From: Pelodera strongyloides
Lineage: Eukaryota; Nematoda; Chromadorea; Rhabditida; Rhabditidae
NCBI GenBank assembly: GCA_036852015.1
Contig: JAANDG010000396.1
Coordinates: forward strand, 62,001 to 126,000
Length of the DNA: 64,000 nucleotides
Reading direction: 5' to 3'
Positions 50,100-61,262 of this stretch are shown here, piece by piece; the first letter of the stretch is position 1; the number at the start of each line of letters is the position of its first letter. The notes under the pieces are model-generated. The model did not search any database, was not told the origin of the DNA, and saw nothing but the letters and a program-made list of their open reading frames with translations. Made by a program: the position numbers and the translations under genes.

Positions 50100-50400
50100 A
50101 AACCAGACGGCTATCGCCCCTGCCTGAGGCGACTTTCAATACTGCACAAGCGATACTTCAATTCAAAGCCTCACAAAAAGGGCATATTTGTATGAAACGT
50201 CTGAAACATTTGACTATTTATAATAGGAGACTCTTTTGCTTATTTTGAAGTTGCGAAATGTACCACCTTATACCAAATCCTTGAAACGTAGTATTGATTA
50301 CGGTTCCGCCATTGTCACAAAAAAACAAGAATACGTTTATTTAGATGCACCGTGCACGATACGAAAAAAATTGTACGTTTCAGGGGTTTGGTTTAAGTAG
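50100..50400 (-). repeat. Unknown dispersed repeat I, copy 3 (inverted)
   Basis: Reverse complement of the same block series: GGCTATCGCC with CCTGAGGCGAC, then TGAAACGTCTGAAAC, then CTTATACCAAATCC. Located in the gene-poor stretch between the small peptide gene and the second copy of the secreted protein. Confidence 0.55.
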
Positions 50401-51427
50401 TCATGGCTTTCCGCATCTTTTTTTATTACGTAAACGTAAACCTTGGATCACGTTTGGGGAGCGTCATATAAACATGAAATCGTATAAGCCGCATAAGAAA
50501 GTTACTCTACTATGAGTTCGAACTCACGTTGCGCAAGTTATATTAGAATCAGTTTTCCTCTTCGGGTATAATGGAATGCCGCAGCTCAAATAAGAATATT
50601 CTCATGAAAAAGAACGATGCGTGTTCTCAATCGTAATTTTCAACTGCGTCACAGACGTTTGATAAGTATTGTATTTCCATTTCTCTATGTAAAACTGTGG
50701 AGTTTCCTCAATCTTACATGATAATTGGATTGGGAAATTAACGTGTGGACTGGGTAGTGGGTGAACCCATCTAGTGCAGGTGCACATTTTTTTTTGTAGG
50801 CCAGCCCATATCGTGACCTCTTCATGACCAGCTTTTTACCAAGTCCTTATCGAAAACAGTTTTCAACTGGTCATCAAACGGTCACGACCAGCCACCACTG
50901 TCACCAGTCACTATTCACTAGATCGACTAGATGATTCGCGTACATCGATTGCCCCTAGGAACAAATAAGAAAAAGCCTTGATTGAAGGCAAATATCGGAT
51001 TCATACTTCCTACTTCGTGCACTGCTCCTGAGATTCTTCAGTTTTGACATACACATACGCTACTGGGGTTTTAGTTTCAACTCCTTCAAAACCCAGATTT
51101 TTTTTGGTTCTGGCGTCAGGGGTGACGCTGAGGTTAATCACTTGCTAACTAATTCTTCCAATTTTGCATAGCATATTTGCATATTGTTCAAAGGGTTTTT
51201 GCAGGCATGTTTTTGTCATATTTAGTTTCTTGCAGTATGCTGAAATTGAAACGGCCATTTAGGTATTTTGTAGGACATCACGTATAGCTTAGACTAGATG
51301 GGTTTCATATAGTTTTGGAACTATTGTGGCAGCCTAGTACTAAAGGAGGCTTTGGTTGAATATGGTCTAGTTATCTTCTATAAAGTTGCGAGTCGGATAT
51401 TTAGAAAAAATATCTGCAAAAAGAGAC

Positions 51428-52317
51428 CAATTTTATATCGTGAAAAAGAGTTTAAAGTGTGAGTTTTGGTTCTTTTTTATAAACGGCAAAAAGTGAACAA
51501 TTCATTACAGTAGAGGCGTGGCGGCGCATATTCTTCTTCTGAGCCAGTTTTTTATTTATAAAATATAAAATACAGAATCGGCGAAAGTAAGATTCCCTTT
51601 GAAGCCCCAAAGAAACTTTTACTATTTTACTGATTTTAAGTAAAATAACGCACTTCAAAGCAGAACCAAAAAATTGCTTTCTTTGGAAGATATCGCTCAT
51701 TTAAAGCGAAATACAGCCCGGTTTTTGAAACGCATCTCAAGTTATCTGCATTCTTATGCAGTTTATGCTAAGTGGGTCTAATTTGTTATTCTAATTTATG
51801 CTCATTTGCATATATAAAGTATAAGAACGCAGGGGTACGTTTCAAAAACCGGCCGTATTTTCGCTTTAAAAAAAGATAACAAACTGCTGTACTATAGACA
51901 TCCTGTGCCACAAACGTAGTATGTTGTGTAGAGTCGACCGCGAACTAGTTTACAACGGTTAGAAAGCAAAAAAATCAAATCAAATCAATGTTCGTGTGAA
52001 TAAAGAATGAGCTTTTCTAATTGTGCACTCATATGTGGGCATCGCACTAGCTTCTGTGTTGGCAATTTTTTGGTTCTGCTTTGAAGTGCGTTATTTTACT
52101 TAAAATCAGTAAAATAGTAAAAGTTTCTTTGGGGCTTCAAAGGGAATCGGTTTACTTTCGCCGATTCTGTATTTTATATTTTATAAATAAAAAACTGGCT
52201 CAGAAGAAGAATATGCGCCGCCACGCCTCTACTGTAATGAATTGTTCACTTTTTGCCGTTTATAAAAAAGAACCAAAAACTCACACTTTAAACTCTTTTT
52301 CACGATATAAAAATTGT
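51428..52317. repeat. Large inverted repeat, 250-bp arms
   Basis: The left arm 51428-51677 and right arm 52063-52317 are reverse complements with only a few differences (for example AAGTAAGATTCCC on the left lacks three bases of the right arm). The spacer of 385 bp contains a family A MITE at 51699-51870. The similar open frames on each strand are mirror images and not genes. It may be a foldback element or a recent inverted duplication. Confidence 0.85.
51699..51870. mobile_element. MITE family A, complete copy inside an inverted-repeat spacer
   Basis: Left end TTTAAAGCGAAATACAGCCC then GGTTTTTGAAACG, right end CGTTTCAAAAACCGGCCGTA then TTTTCGCTTTAAA. Lies between the arms of the 51428-52317 inverted repeat. 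Confidence 0.8.
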
Positions 52318-52993
52318 GGTGTTGTCCTTTTCTTATTTTTAAGTAATAGCTTGGTGTCTTATTAGATATGGTGACTTATTCCCAAGAACCTGTCTTACAA
52401 CACATCAATGTTCATTAGCAAAGATAAGCGATTTTCAAAGATGCTCAGCGACCTTGCTCGGGGTGTTTCCAGTCAATTTGCAAAGCACACCGAGCTTCTT
52501 CTCTACAAAAGGCAGTAAATGCAAACGAACCATTCCGGAGAATTGGGTTTCCAGTTTCCAGTGTTTCCAGACAAATACCCTTGTTGATATATTTATCAAC
52601 TGATCCAGGCGAACGTTTACGGTTTACCAGTTTGTTGTTTACTTGTTCCAAACGTTTCAAGATTCTGAACGAAAAACGGCAATATTATTGTGAATGACAA
52701 CGCAAAACGGATGGAACAGTAATCCTCAAGTACACTGTACGTGAGTTGAAAGAATTTGTCACCAAACACAGGCGTGCGGCAAAAATACGAGAAACAACGC
52801 CCTTTTTTATTCAGTTTACGTTGGCTACAATTTTGCGGCTGCAAGATTTTCCCTACCAGTAAGTAGTAAGTCTAGTCGCCTTGATACACGCACTGCGCAC
52901 TGCGCAACAAGCCTCAAAAAGCGAACAAAAAAATCTTTCAGGTAGCATTTTATAAATTGGCAAAATTAAAAATACAAATCTCATTCTTGTCTT

Positions 52994-53137
52994 TGTTTTC
53001 GCCGCTGCCGTGGCTACCAGAGCACGAGCCAGAGTTCAAACCTGAGTCAGAGCCTGATCCTGATAATGAGCCTGATACTGAGCCCGATCCAGATTTGTAC
53101 GACTTCGGTCACAGCGTCTTCGACCACTTCTTCGTCG
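52994..53137 (-). pseudogene. Relic of the Ser-Gly tail of the secreted-protein family
   Basis: Reads, on the minus strand, KKW-like and CDRSR-like remnants, then SYKSGSGSV-type Ser-Gly coding and GSHGSGEN-like TGGTAGCCACGGCAGCGGCG. It lacks the rest of the gene. Distal 5'-flank sequence of the family (ATGGAATATTCACTAAAAAT) lies nearby at about 53270-53370 in the same orientation, so the body of a copy was probably deleted. Confidence 0.7.
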
Positions 53138-53674
53138 CTTCTTTGTATTTGGTGAATTTTGTAGTATTTAGTGAAGAGAAGACTACGGACTGAAATTGTG
53201 ATTTGATCATTCAAAACACTGATACTTTGCGGAGTTAATTAGGGAGTGATATAGATTTGATTGAAATATTGTAACCATTACAATGTTAATGTGTTCTGTA
53301 TTTTTAGTGAATATTCCATAAAAAAGGCAAATTCCTCCAATTTTTTTGAATGCTCACTGTTTACTACGAGAAACAAATTTAAATTCCAAATAAAAACAGA
53401 TCGATGTTCCCCAAACCAAATTTCCCGCTAAAACGTCACCCTGTTTATTACGCTTTCACATATGCTGCATCTATTTGGACTAACCAAGGGTTCTGAAGTC
53501 CAATGACAATCAGATACCCCGATTATATGTGAACATTATGTACATCAAACTTCTAGAAAGCAGACTCGAAAAATCATCACATTATCAAGAATGCAGGTGT
53601 AGTAGAATTCACAAGAACTACTGCAGAAATTGACAAAATTATTTATTCATAGAATTCAAATCTCCAGTATTCTC

Positions 53675-55459
53675 TTAGTTTTCGCCGCTGCCATGGCTAC
53701 CAGATCCCGAGCCAGAGCCAGAGCCAGAGCCCGATCCTGAGCCCGATCCAGATTTGTACGACTTCGGGCACAGCGTCTTCGACCACTTCTTCGTCATCGC
53801 GTCCAGACACTTCTCCGCACCTCCGAGCTTTCCGAATACAGGATGGTTCTTCTGGTAGAACTGACACGTTTGGGCGTGAGCGATGACGCGTGCGATCTGA
53901 TCAGCATCCAGTCTCTTCCTGAACGATTTGGATCTCAATCGCAGTTGGAGATCGCATGAGTAGTCCTGTTCACAGGCAGTGGTAGGCGTTGGGACATCAA
54001 CGTCTTCATCATCAAAGTAGCATTCCGTGCCCTCGTCGAAGCATTTCTTGAATTCCACTTCGTACTTCTGGATCAGAATGGAGATTTCTGGGAAAGTTGC
54101 AATTTCTTCTCCGAAGACTTCGAGGAGGAACTTAAGGAAGCCATCGATAATTTCAATTTCCATTTCCCGGCAGCTGCAGTAGGTTGGCTCGGTGACGTCT
54201 GTGACTGACGGCACGGTCGTCTGTACTACAACAACCTCAGCGCAAACAGAGAGCGATTCCTCGATGAGACCGCGGACAGTGAGACGAACCTTCTCATCCC
54301 AGTCAGGATCTGTACCAATAGCCAGACTGGCCTTCTCGCACTTGTCCAGATACGGTTTTGCGCAATCCAGTTTGTTAAGCTTAGTGAAGAAAGCCTTGAT
54401 CGAGATAATGATTACTTCGATATTGTTGGTAGCAGTCACAGGTGTAGAGGGTGTGCATCCGCACTTTTCCACAATGATGTGCAGCTGTTCAATGATATCC
54501 TTCTTTGACTCCGTATCATCTTTGTCATTGTTCACAGTAAAGGAAGTTTCGACTAGAATAGCCTCTACGTCAATATCTTCGCATCCACAGTCTTCTGGCA
54601 CCACAAGTTCTGATTCCTCTTCCAAGAAGATGGCGAAGCATTCCAAGAAGAATTCAACGGTGATCTCGGTAATGCTGAGCTTAGTCATCTGTAGTTTGAG
54701 CAGGTATTGGAATTTCTTGAGTTGGCCGGGAGGAAGCAGGATCTTCTCTGCAAAAAGTTCGAATAGGACCACGCACACCTCTGAATCACTGAGTCTTGGT
54801 GCGGAACTTGTGGCAGCGAGAGTTGTTGGAGCAGGAGTCGTTGGTTCCTCAGCGGTGGTGGAACAAGCGATGATGATCTCCTTGCAGAGTGGGAACGTTT
54901 TGTTTTTCTTTTGGAAACTAAGCGAAGATTCATCCACAAACGCGTCCACCTGGTCACATAGGCTCTTGAGCTCGTCCTCCTTTCCACAGCTCACCGTATA
55001 AGCGCGGAAACACGTCTTGTACAGCGTCCACGAGCTTTCGGTGCTTTCTTCAACACCGGACACGTCGACTTCACAGGCCGAGAGAGCCTGGTTGGTATTA
55101 TTGACGAGTACAGGGCTTCCATCTACTACCAGACTTTGCGAGTATGTAACAAGAAGATTGAAGCAGCTTGCATCAGTCATGTCGACGGTCTCTGTGACGA
55201 TTGTCAGTTGATTCGTGTTGGCTAGGACGATAAGTTCCATAAGCTTAAGTAGTTTTGCAGTGAGTGTGCAGGAAGCGCATTCAGTCTGCAGACGATACTC
55301 AATTGTCTGTTGGTACTCCACCTTGGCGAAGGCCTTTTGAATGAGCATGAAGAAACCATATCCGGTTTGGCAAGGTGTATAGGATGCCTCAACAAGTGTA
55401 GTCGAAGCCAGGAGGCCGACGAAGATCAAAAGACTGCAATGCATGTCGCTGTGATACAT
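53675..55459 (-). CDS. Secreted Cys-rich protein with Ser-Gly tail, copy 2 (intact)
   Basis: Uninterrupted, intronless 594-aa frame. Residues 1-25 form a signal peptide ending LVEA. The mature part has many Cys, often as CxC (CGCED, CGCTP, CSCRE), in three or four helical-looking segments that resemble each other (for example CREMEIEIIDGFLKFLLEVF and CVVLFELFAEKILL), so internal domain repeats are likely. Two or more N-glycosylation sequons (NNT, NKT) and a Thr/Pro/Ala linker (about 200-220) fit an extracellular protein. The end is a run of Ser-Gly dipeptides, then HGSGEN; Ser-Gly runs near acidic residues can carry glycosaminoglycan chains, as in nematode chondroitin proteoglycans, but this is inference. 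Codon use is strongly biased, like the histones next door. TATAAATATG lies 20 bases or so upstream. I do not recognise the family. Confidence 0.85.
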   Translation of the reverse strand: MYHSDMHCSLLIFVGLLASTTLVEASYTPCQTGYGFFMLIQKAFAKVEYQQTIEYRLQTECASCTLTAKLLKLMELIVLANTNQLTIVTETVDMTDASCFNLLVTYSQSLVVDGSPVLVNNTNQALSACEVDVSGVEESTESSWTLYKTCFRAYTVSCGKEDELKSLCDQVDAFVDESSLSFQKKNKTFPLCKEIIIACSTTAEEPTTPAPTTLAATSSAPRLSDSEVCVVLFELFAEKILLPPGQLKKFQYLLKLQMTKLSITEITVEFFLECFAIFLEEESELVVPEDCGCEDIDVEAILVETSFTVNNDKDDTESKKDIIEQLHIIVEKCGCTPSTPVTATNNIEVIIISIKAFFTKLNKLDCAKPYLDKCEKASLAIGTDPDWDEKVRLTVRGLIEESLSVCAEVVVVQTTVPSVTDVTEPTYCSCREMEIEIIDGFLKFLLEVFGEEIATFPEISILIQKYEVEFKKCFDEGTECYFDDEDVDVPTPTTACEQDYSCDLQLRLRSKSFRKRLDADQIARVIAHAQTCQFYQKNHPVFGKLGGAEKCLDAMTKKWSKTLCPKSYKSGSGSGSGSGSGSGSGSGSHGSGEN

Positions 55460-55476
55460 ATTCTGGACAGCAGGTA

Positions 55477-55486
55477 CATATTTATA
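55477..55486 (-). promoter_or_regulatory. TATA box of secreted-protein copy 2
   Basis: TATAAATATG on the minus strand, 18-27 bases before the ATG at 55459, in the same place as in copy 1. Confidence 0.6.
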
Positions 55487-56107
55487 TGTTTCACATATTT
55501 AATTATGTTCGATATCCGCGTGAGCTACAAAGCAAAAAGCGTAATATCCAACGCTTCGTTTCCATTCATGCGTTTCTTTCTAATCTATATGTGTTTGTGG
55601 TTTCTCTAAAAACAGAAACACTGATTGCCAGAGTTTTAATTTAATACCCGATAACTCCGTTAGCATCTGACACAGAAAGGCAGGCTAATTGCTGATCTAA
55701 CTGCTACTTTATTCAATGATCATTAGAATCATATCAAAAGTAAAAAGGAGAATTATTTGAGATATATTATGTATTTGAGAGAACCAAAGTGTCTATGCGA
55801 TGAATGTGTGCAACTGAAACTGACGAACGAACGTTTATTTTTTACTTAATTTTTACAAAGTAAAACATTGGGATTTTGTCTGTGTCAGACGTTTTGCTCA
55901 GTATTTTTGGTGAATATTCCATGGAAACACAAATAAATTCAATTTCTTTGAATGCTCATTGGTCCTAAAAAAGTTGATACTTTTTTACCCAGGTAAATCC
56001 CAGATCAAATAAAATGCTGCCAATTTAGTTGGAGAAACACAGTTTTCTTAATTATAAACGATCAAGTTATTTCATTAATATGCTACTTCACAACCCCACT
56101 TCCAAAC
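55487..56107. repeat. 5' flank of secreted-protein copy 2, shared with copy 1
   Basis: About 500 bp match the DNA upstream of copy 1 (18015-18520) in inverted orientation, for example ATATGTGTTTGTGGTTTCTC and ATTCAATGATCATTAGAATC. The duplicated unit therefore includes promoter and upstream DNA, not just the coding part. Confidence 0.75.
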
Positions 56108-56119
56108 ACCTAACCCAAC

Positions 56120-56135
56120 GGCCCTCTTTAGGGCC
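56120..56135 (+). terminator. Orphan histone 3' stem-loop
   Basis: GGCCCTCTTTAGGGCC in the context CTAACCCAACG...ACATATA is the same as the H2A 3' end at 61247-61262. No histone frame precedes it on the plus strand; the DNA before it leads to secreted-protein copy 2. Confidence 0.85.
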
Positions 56136-56488
56136 ACATATAGTTGCACGTTTATTGAGATTTCATTTCTCATTAGGGAGTTTACCTTGTTTTCTTGTTG
56201 TAAGTTTGTACTGTTTCGCTTAGCTTGGAAAGCATTATTCACAAATCTTGTACGAAATTCGGTACAAAATCTTCACTGTCATATTGATTTTAAGTTAAAA
56301 ATATCGAACGCTGTGTTTCCAGGCTCAATAGAGGACTTGCAAGCGTTTTTCAGGAACATAACACGGTTTTCAGGAACATAACACAGTTACTACATATATT
56401 TATCCACATTTGCACTCCTATTAAACACCTTTTCTTTCAAAAACACTATTTACACATTCCTTTTCGTCAAAATACATCCCCCATCACC

Positions 56489-56570
56489 GTGGTTTCGGAG
56501 CTCGAGACTGCGCTCCGAGCCCCCTTTTATACCCATAAACACTGTGGCACGCTAATTTCCGAATTAGAAT
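56489..56570 (-). promoter_or_regulatory. Promoter cassette, copy b (TATA + initiator)
   Basis: On minus: TAATTCGGAAATTAGCGTGC, CACAGTGTTT, then GGGTATAAAAGGGGGCTCGG (TATA at 56524-56531) and GCAGTCTCGAGCTCCGA. It is almost identical to copy a at 61571. The transcript would run towards the orphan stem-loop. Confidence 0.55.
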
Positions 56571-57150
56571 GTCTGCTCGACCAGTGTAGACAGGGGCTGT
56601 GCTATGTTCCTCATTCGCAGTTTAGCGGTGATCGTAATCCCACGTTTCCTCCCAAACAAGCGGGAAACGCGGGATTCGGTTCTTAGTGCGAGCGCTAATT
56701 AGGGGCCTTGCCGCTAACACAAGGCCTTGCCTAATGTTTAATTGCGGGACATGATTGGCTAATCTGTCAGGAAACATGCGACTTTTCTTATTGCGTGGGA
56801 TTGGGTGTTAGCATGCCAGGAAACGCGGGATTTATTTTTGTTCCGCGGGAAACGTGCAGTAGAAGAACAGAGTGCTGTGTGATTTTGGGGCGCTTTTACT
56901 ATTCGGGGGAATCAATGGAACTATATATATTTAAAAGTAGAAATGATATTTCTTGGATATTATCTTCAAAGTATATTACAAGGCAATTAAATATGAATAA
57001 TGCAACTAGAAGTGGTAAAAGACGTGGATCATCTACGAAAACACAGTGATAATCGTTTGACTATCATGTAATATCCCATTTATTTAGATTATATCATCCT
57101 TTATTCTATGTATAAGTATTCTGCAGTATCTGCTGAATTTCTTCACGACC

Positions 57151-57775
57151 CCGATGACAAAACATGCAATTCTGTCTTATCACAGTTTCTTTCATATTCT
57201 TTCCCAATGGCCTTTTTTGCTCTTCCCTTATGTTCTCCAAATTTAAACAGATGGGTGTTCTTCATATTTGCCCGCCAAATCAACTTCCCGATACCACCTG
57301 CCCCATTGGCATCAGATAGGGGTCAGGTCAGAGGGAGAGACAAAGAGAGGCCACAGATACAGAGGGCAGGGTATGGAAGAGTGCCAATACGACCATAGAT
57401 GGCACAAACTGCACTAAGAGTGATGGTATTGGAAAATATCGACTATGTTGAAGAACTGTTATGTATTGATTTATGGTCAGCGATTTGGCTGTGTTTGATA
57501 GCAAACGAACAAAAACAGGAAAGAATTTCACCACAAAACCGGGGATGAAGGGATCTATCTCTTCCATACTATGCTATAAATTATATGCTAAAAACGAAAA
57601 AAGCTGGAATGTTCCTCAACCAAACCGCATTTCTCGTGTTCAGGGCAAAAAATTCCCGTTTATGGTACTTTTCTTTTATACGGTTCAACACAGTTGATAT
57701 ATATACTTCAAAAGTGTCTCGTTTCCCCTTTCAGTATCCATTTTCATCTACATAATCAAACGTTCAAGTATATGT
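57151..57775. other. Intergenic DNA 3' of histone H4, nothing recognised
   Basis: No gene seen. Short open frames on both strands have no homology I recognise. Confidence 0.5.
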
Positions 57776-57791
57776 GGCCCTAAAGAGGGCC
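57776..57791 (-). terminator. Histone H4 3' stem-loop
   Basis: Reads GGCCCTCTTTAGGGCC on the minus strand, 44 bases after the H4 stop. This replication-type histone processing signal is bound by SLBP and replaces the poly(A) tail. Confidence 0.9.
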
Positions 57792-57834
57792 GTTGGGTTA
57801 TAAGTTGGGGTTTCTCCGGTGTCGGCTGGGCAAA

Positions 57835-58988
<1,154 letters not shown>

Positions 58989-59004
58989 GGCCCTAAAGAG
59001 GGCC
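58989..59004 (-). terminator. Histone H3 3' stem-loop
   Basis: GGCCCTCTTTAGGGCC on the minus strand, 33 bases after the H3 stop. Confidence 0.9.
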
Positions 59005-59036
59005 GTTGTGTTAAGATGTACTGTGCTTTAAGGCAC

Positions 59037-59474
<438 letters not shown>

Positions 59475-59490
59475 CTAGCCGTGATCTGCA

Positions 59491-59500
59491 CCCTTTTATG
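59491..59500 (-). promoter_or_regulatory. TATA-like element of histone H3
   Basis: CATAAAAGGG on the minus strand, about 45 bases before the H3 ATG. Confidence 0.55.
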
Positions 59501-59840
59501 TGGCTACAAATGAGGGCGGAGTCTGTCTGTGGCTCTTGGCATGCAGCCAGCCCACGCCACAGATTGACATGACCTGTGCAGATGTCGCTGGGGTAGTGAA
59601 TTTGGTAAATCAGACTAAATGTGGGAGAAAGCGATAAAAAACGGAGGAAAACACCATCTGGAAAGATCTGGAAAGGAAAAACTGTTTGTGTGAAGGTAGA
59701 AATAACGTTAAATTTCTCTATTTCCTTCTGTAAAGATAGGTTACGATTAGATAATTCGTGTCACTAGGCAGCAAAACGCAGTTTTCCCACTATTGCATCA
59801 TTTCACGAAACAAAAATTAGCATGCGAGCGCCTGTTTTTG

Positions 59841-59904
59841 TCTGGAAATTAGCGTGCAGCGATGTTTTCCGGCATAAAAGCGGGCTCAGAGCTCAGTATC
59901 TGTG
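59841..59904 (+). promoter_or_regulatory. Promoter cassette, copy e (plus strand)
   Basis: GGAAATTAGCGTGC, then GATGTTTT, CATAAAAG at 59873-59880, GGGCTCAGAGCTCAGT. This is the most diverged copy and the only one here on plus inside the cluster. It points towards the 3' end of H2B. No frame lies downstream. Confidence 0.45.
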
Positions 59905-60180
59905 AAAAATGAAAGAAAGGAAGTGAGATCAGTTGGAAAAAAAGGATGGAATCTGACATGATATCTGGTTTTAGAGAGTAATTACCATTTATCTCAACAC
60001 AAATAAAGACCCGGAGTAGCGTTGAGCTAACAATTATTGCCTCCAAGATAAACAGATGAATTGATACTTGCTAGAGATACTATATACTTTCATTATTATA
60101 CGTATGCATAAAAAACATATCTCTTTGATACGATATATCCACTCAATTCACTCTACATTCTCAAACGTTCAAGTATATGT

Positions 60181-60196
60181 GGCCCTAAAGAGGGCC
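60181..60196 (-). terminator. Histone H2B 3' stem-loop
   Basis: GGCCCTCTTTAGGGCC on the minus strand, 36 bases after the H2B stop. Confidence 0.9.
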
Positions 60197-60231
60197 GTTG
60201 GGTTAGGGTTATCCAGAAGTCTCAAAGAGAC

Positions 60232-60603
60232 TTATTTGGAGGAGGTGTACTTGGTCACAGCCTTGGTTCCCTCGCTGACGGCGTGCTTGGCAAGCTCTCC
60301 GGGCAGGATGAGACGGACGGCAGTCTGGATTTCGCGAGACGAGATCGTCGACCGCTTGTTGTAGTGGGCCAGACGGGAGGCCTCGGCGGCGATGCGCTCG
60401 AACACGTCATTGACGAACGAGTTCATGATCGACATCGCCTTCGAGGAGACTCCGGTGTCAGGGTGGACCTGCTTGAGTACACGGTAGATGTAGACGGAGT
60501 AGGACTCCTTGCGGCTCTTTCTCCTCTTCTTATCTCCGGTGCGTCCGGCTTTCTGAGACTTGGCGGCCTTCTTGGCTCCCTTGGCGGATGGCTTGGGTGG
60601 CAT
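60232..60603 (-). CDS. Histone H2B
   Basis: Intact 123-aa frame: a Lys/Ala-rich basic tail ([14 protein letters not shown]), then [20 protein letters not shown], the [11 protein letters not shown] loop, [20 protein letters not shown] and the end VTKYTSSK. All are standard H2B fold features; the Lys near the C terminus (VTKYTSSK) is the conserved ubiquitylation site. It is intronless and divergent from H2A, sharing 227 bp of promoter. Confidence 0.97.
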   Translation of the reverse strand: MPPKPSAKGAKKAAKSQKAGRTGDKKRRKSRKESYSVYIYRVLKQVHPDTGVSSKAMSIMNSFVNDVFERIAAEASRLAHYNKRSTISSREIQTAVRLILPGELAKHAVSEGTKAVTKYTSSK

Positions 60604-60830
60604 GACGTACGTTGGTGGGACTTGCGAGCAAGTGTGCCTGTCGCTCGCTGCGTGCCTTATTTAAGTGCGCGCGCCAAGAGGCGTGGCTTTGGGCGACCTT
60701 TGTCCCCTCTGTCTGTCTGCTTGGTGCGCGCTGCCAAGTCCCGCCCATGAGTGCACCCCCTTAAATAAGGCGCACGCACGCGCCAGCGCATCAGTGAGCT
60801 CGCTCGCAGTCAACTACTCGAATCGTCATC
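60604..60830. promoter_or_regulatory. Divergent H2B/H2A promoter
   Basis: Shared 227-bp spacer. TTAAATAAGG occurs on both sides in mirror image: at about 60655-60665 reading towards H2B and at 60760-60770 reading towards H2A. Each is about 55-75 bases before its ATG. Paired use would keep H2A and H2B expression balanced. Confidence 0.75.
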
Positions 60831-61214
60831 ATGTCAGGCCGTGGAAAGGGAGGCAAAGCCAAGTCCGGAGGAAAGGCCAAGAGCCGATCCAGCCGTGCCG
60901 GTCTGCAATTCCCCGTTGGACGTCTTCACCGTCTCCTCCGCAAGGGCAACTACGCCCAACGTGTGGGAGCCGGAGCCCCGGTCTACCTTGCCGCCGTGCT
61001 TGAGTACCTCGCTGCTGAGGTTCTCGAGTTGGCTGGTAACGCCGCCCGTGACAACAAGAAGACCAGAATCAACCCCCGCCATCTGCAGCTGGCCGTCCGT
61101 AACGACGAGGAGCTGAACAAGCTCTTGTCCGGTGTCACCATCGCCCAGGGAGGAGTTCTGCCCAACATCCAGGCTGTCCTGCTGCCCAAGAAGACTGCCG
61201 GCGACAAGGAATAA
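60831..61214 (+). CDS. Histone H2A
   Basis: Intact 127-aa frame: [10 protein letters not shown] tail, then [40 protein letters not shown], the acidic-patch region NDEELNKLL, and [19 protein letters not shown]. It ends TAGDKE, without the SQE of H2A.X or the H2A.Z signature, so it is canonical H2A. Intronless; stem-loop 32 bases after the stop. Confidence 0.97.
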   Translation: MSGRGKGGKAKSGGKAKSRSSRAGLQFPVGRLHRLLRKGNYAQRVGAGAPVYLAAVLEYLAAEVLELAGNAARDNKKTRINPRHLQLAVRNDEELNKLLSGVTIAQGGVLPNIQAVLLPKKTAGDKE

Positions 61215-61246
61215 ATATTCCTTCGCTTCTAAACACCTAACCCAAC

Positions 61247-61262
61247 GGCCCTCTTTAGGGCC
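61247..61262 (+). terminator. Histone H2A 3' stem-loop
   Basis: GGCCCTCTTTAGGGCC in the context CTAACCCAACG...ACATATAC, 32 bases after the H2A stop. Confidence 0.92.

Larger units (their letters stand above)
48311..52993. other. Gene-poor region with repeats
   Basis: No exon chain seen. It holds a family A MITE (48757-48918), a diverged tandem dimer (48950-49830), an inverted repeat I copy, and a large inverted repeat (51428-52317) with another family A MITE between the arms. Confidence 0.55.
56108..57150 (+). repeat. Duplicate of the DNA 3' of histone H2A (unit U)
   Basis: Matches 61230-62000 from the CTTC.AAACACC just before the histone stem-loop, through TTTATTGAGATTTCATTTCT, the promoter cassette and GTGATAATCGTTT, to TTTCTTTACGACCCC or its variant. 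The H2A coding sequence is not in front of it. Confidence 0.75.

Noticed and set aside
51452..52365. Paired open frames (82 and 94 residues) as a duplicated gene
   Set aside because: They are mirror images created by the inverted repeat arms, without start context, splice sites or homology.
54192..55001. 269-residue open frame on plus opposite secreted-protein copy 2
   Set aside because: It is a shadow of the strongly codon-biased minus-strand gene, and the same shadow appears opposite copies 1 and 3.
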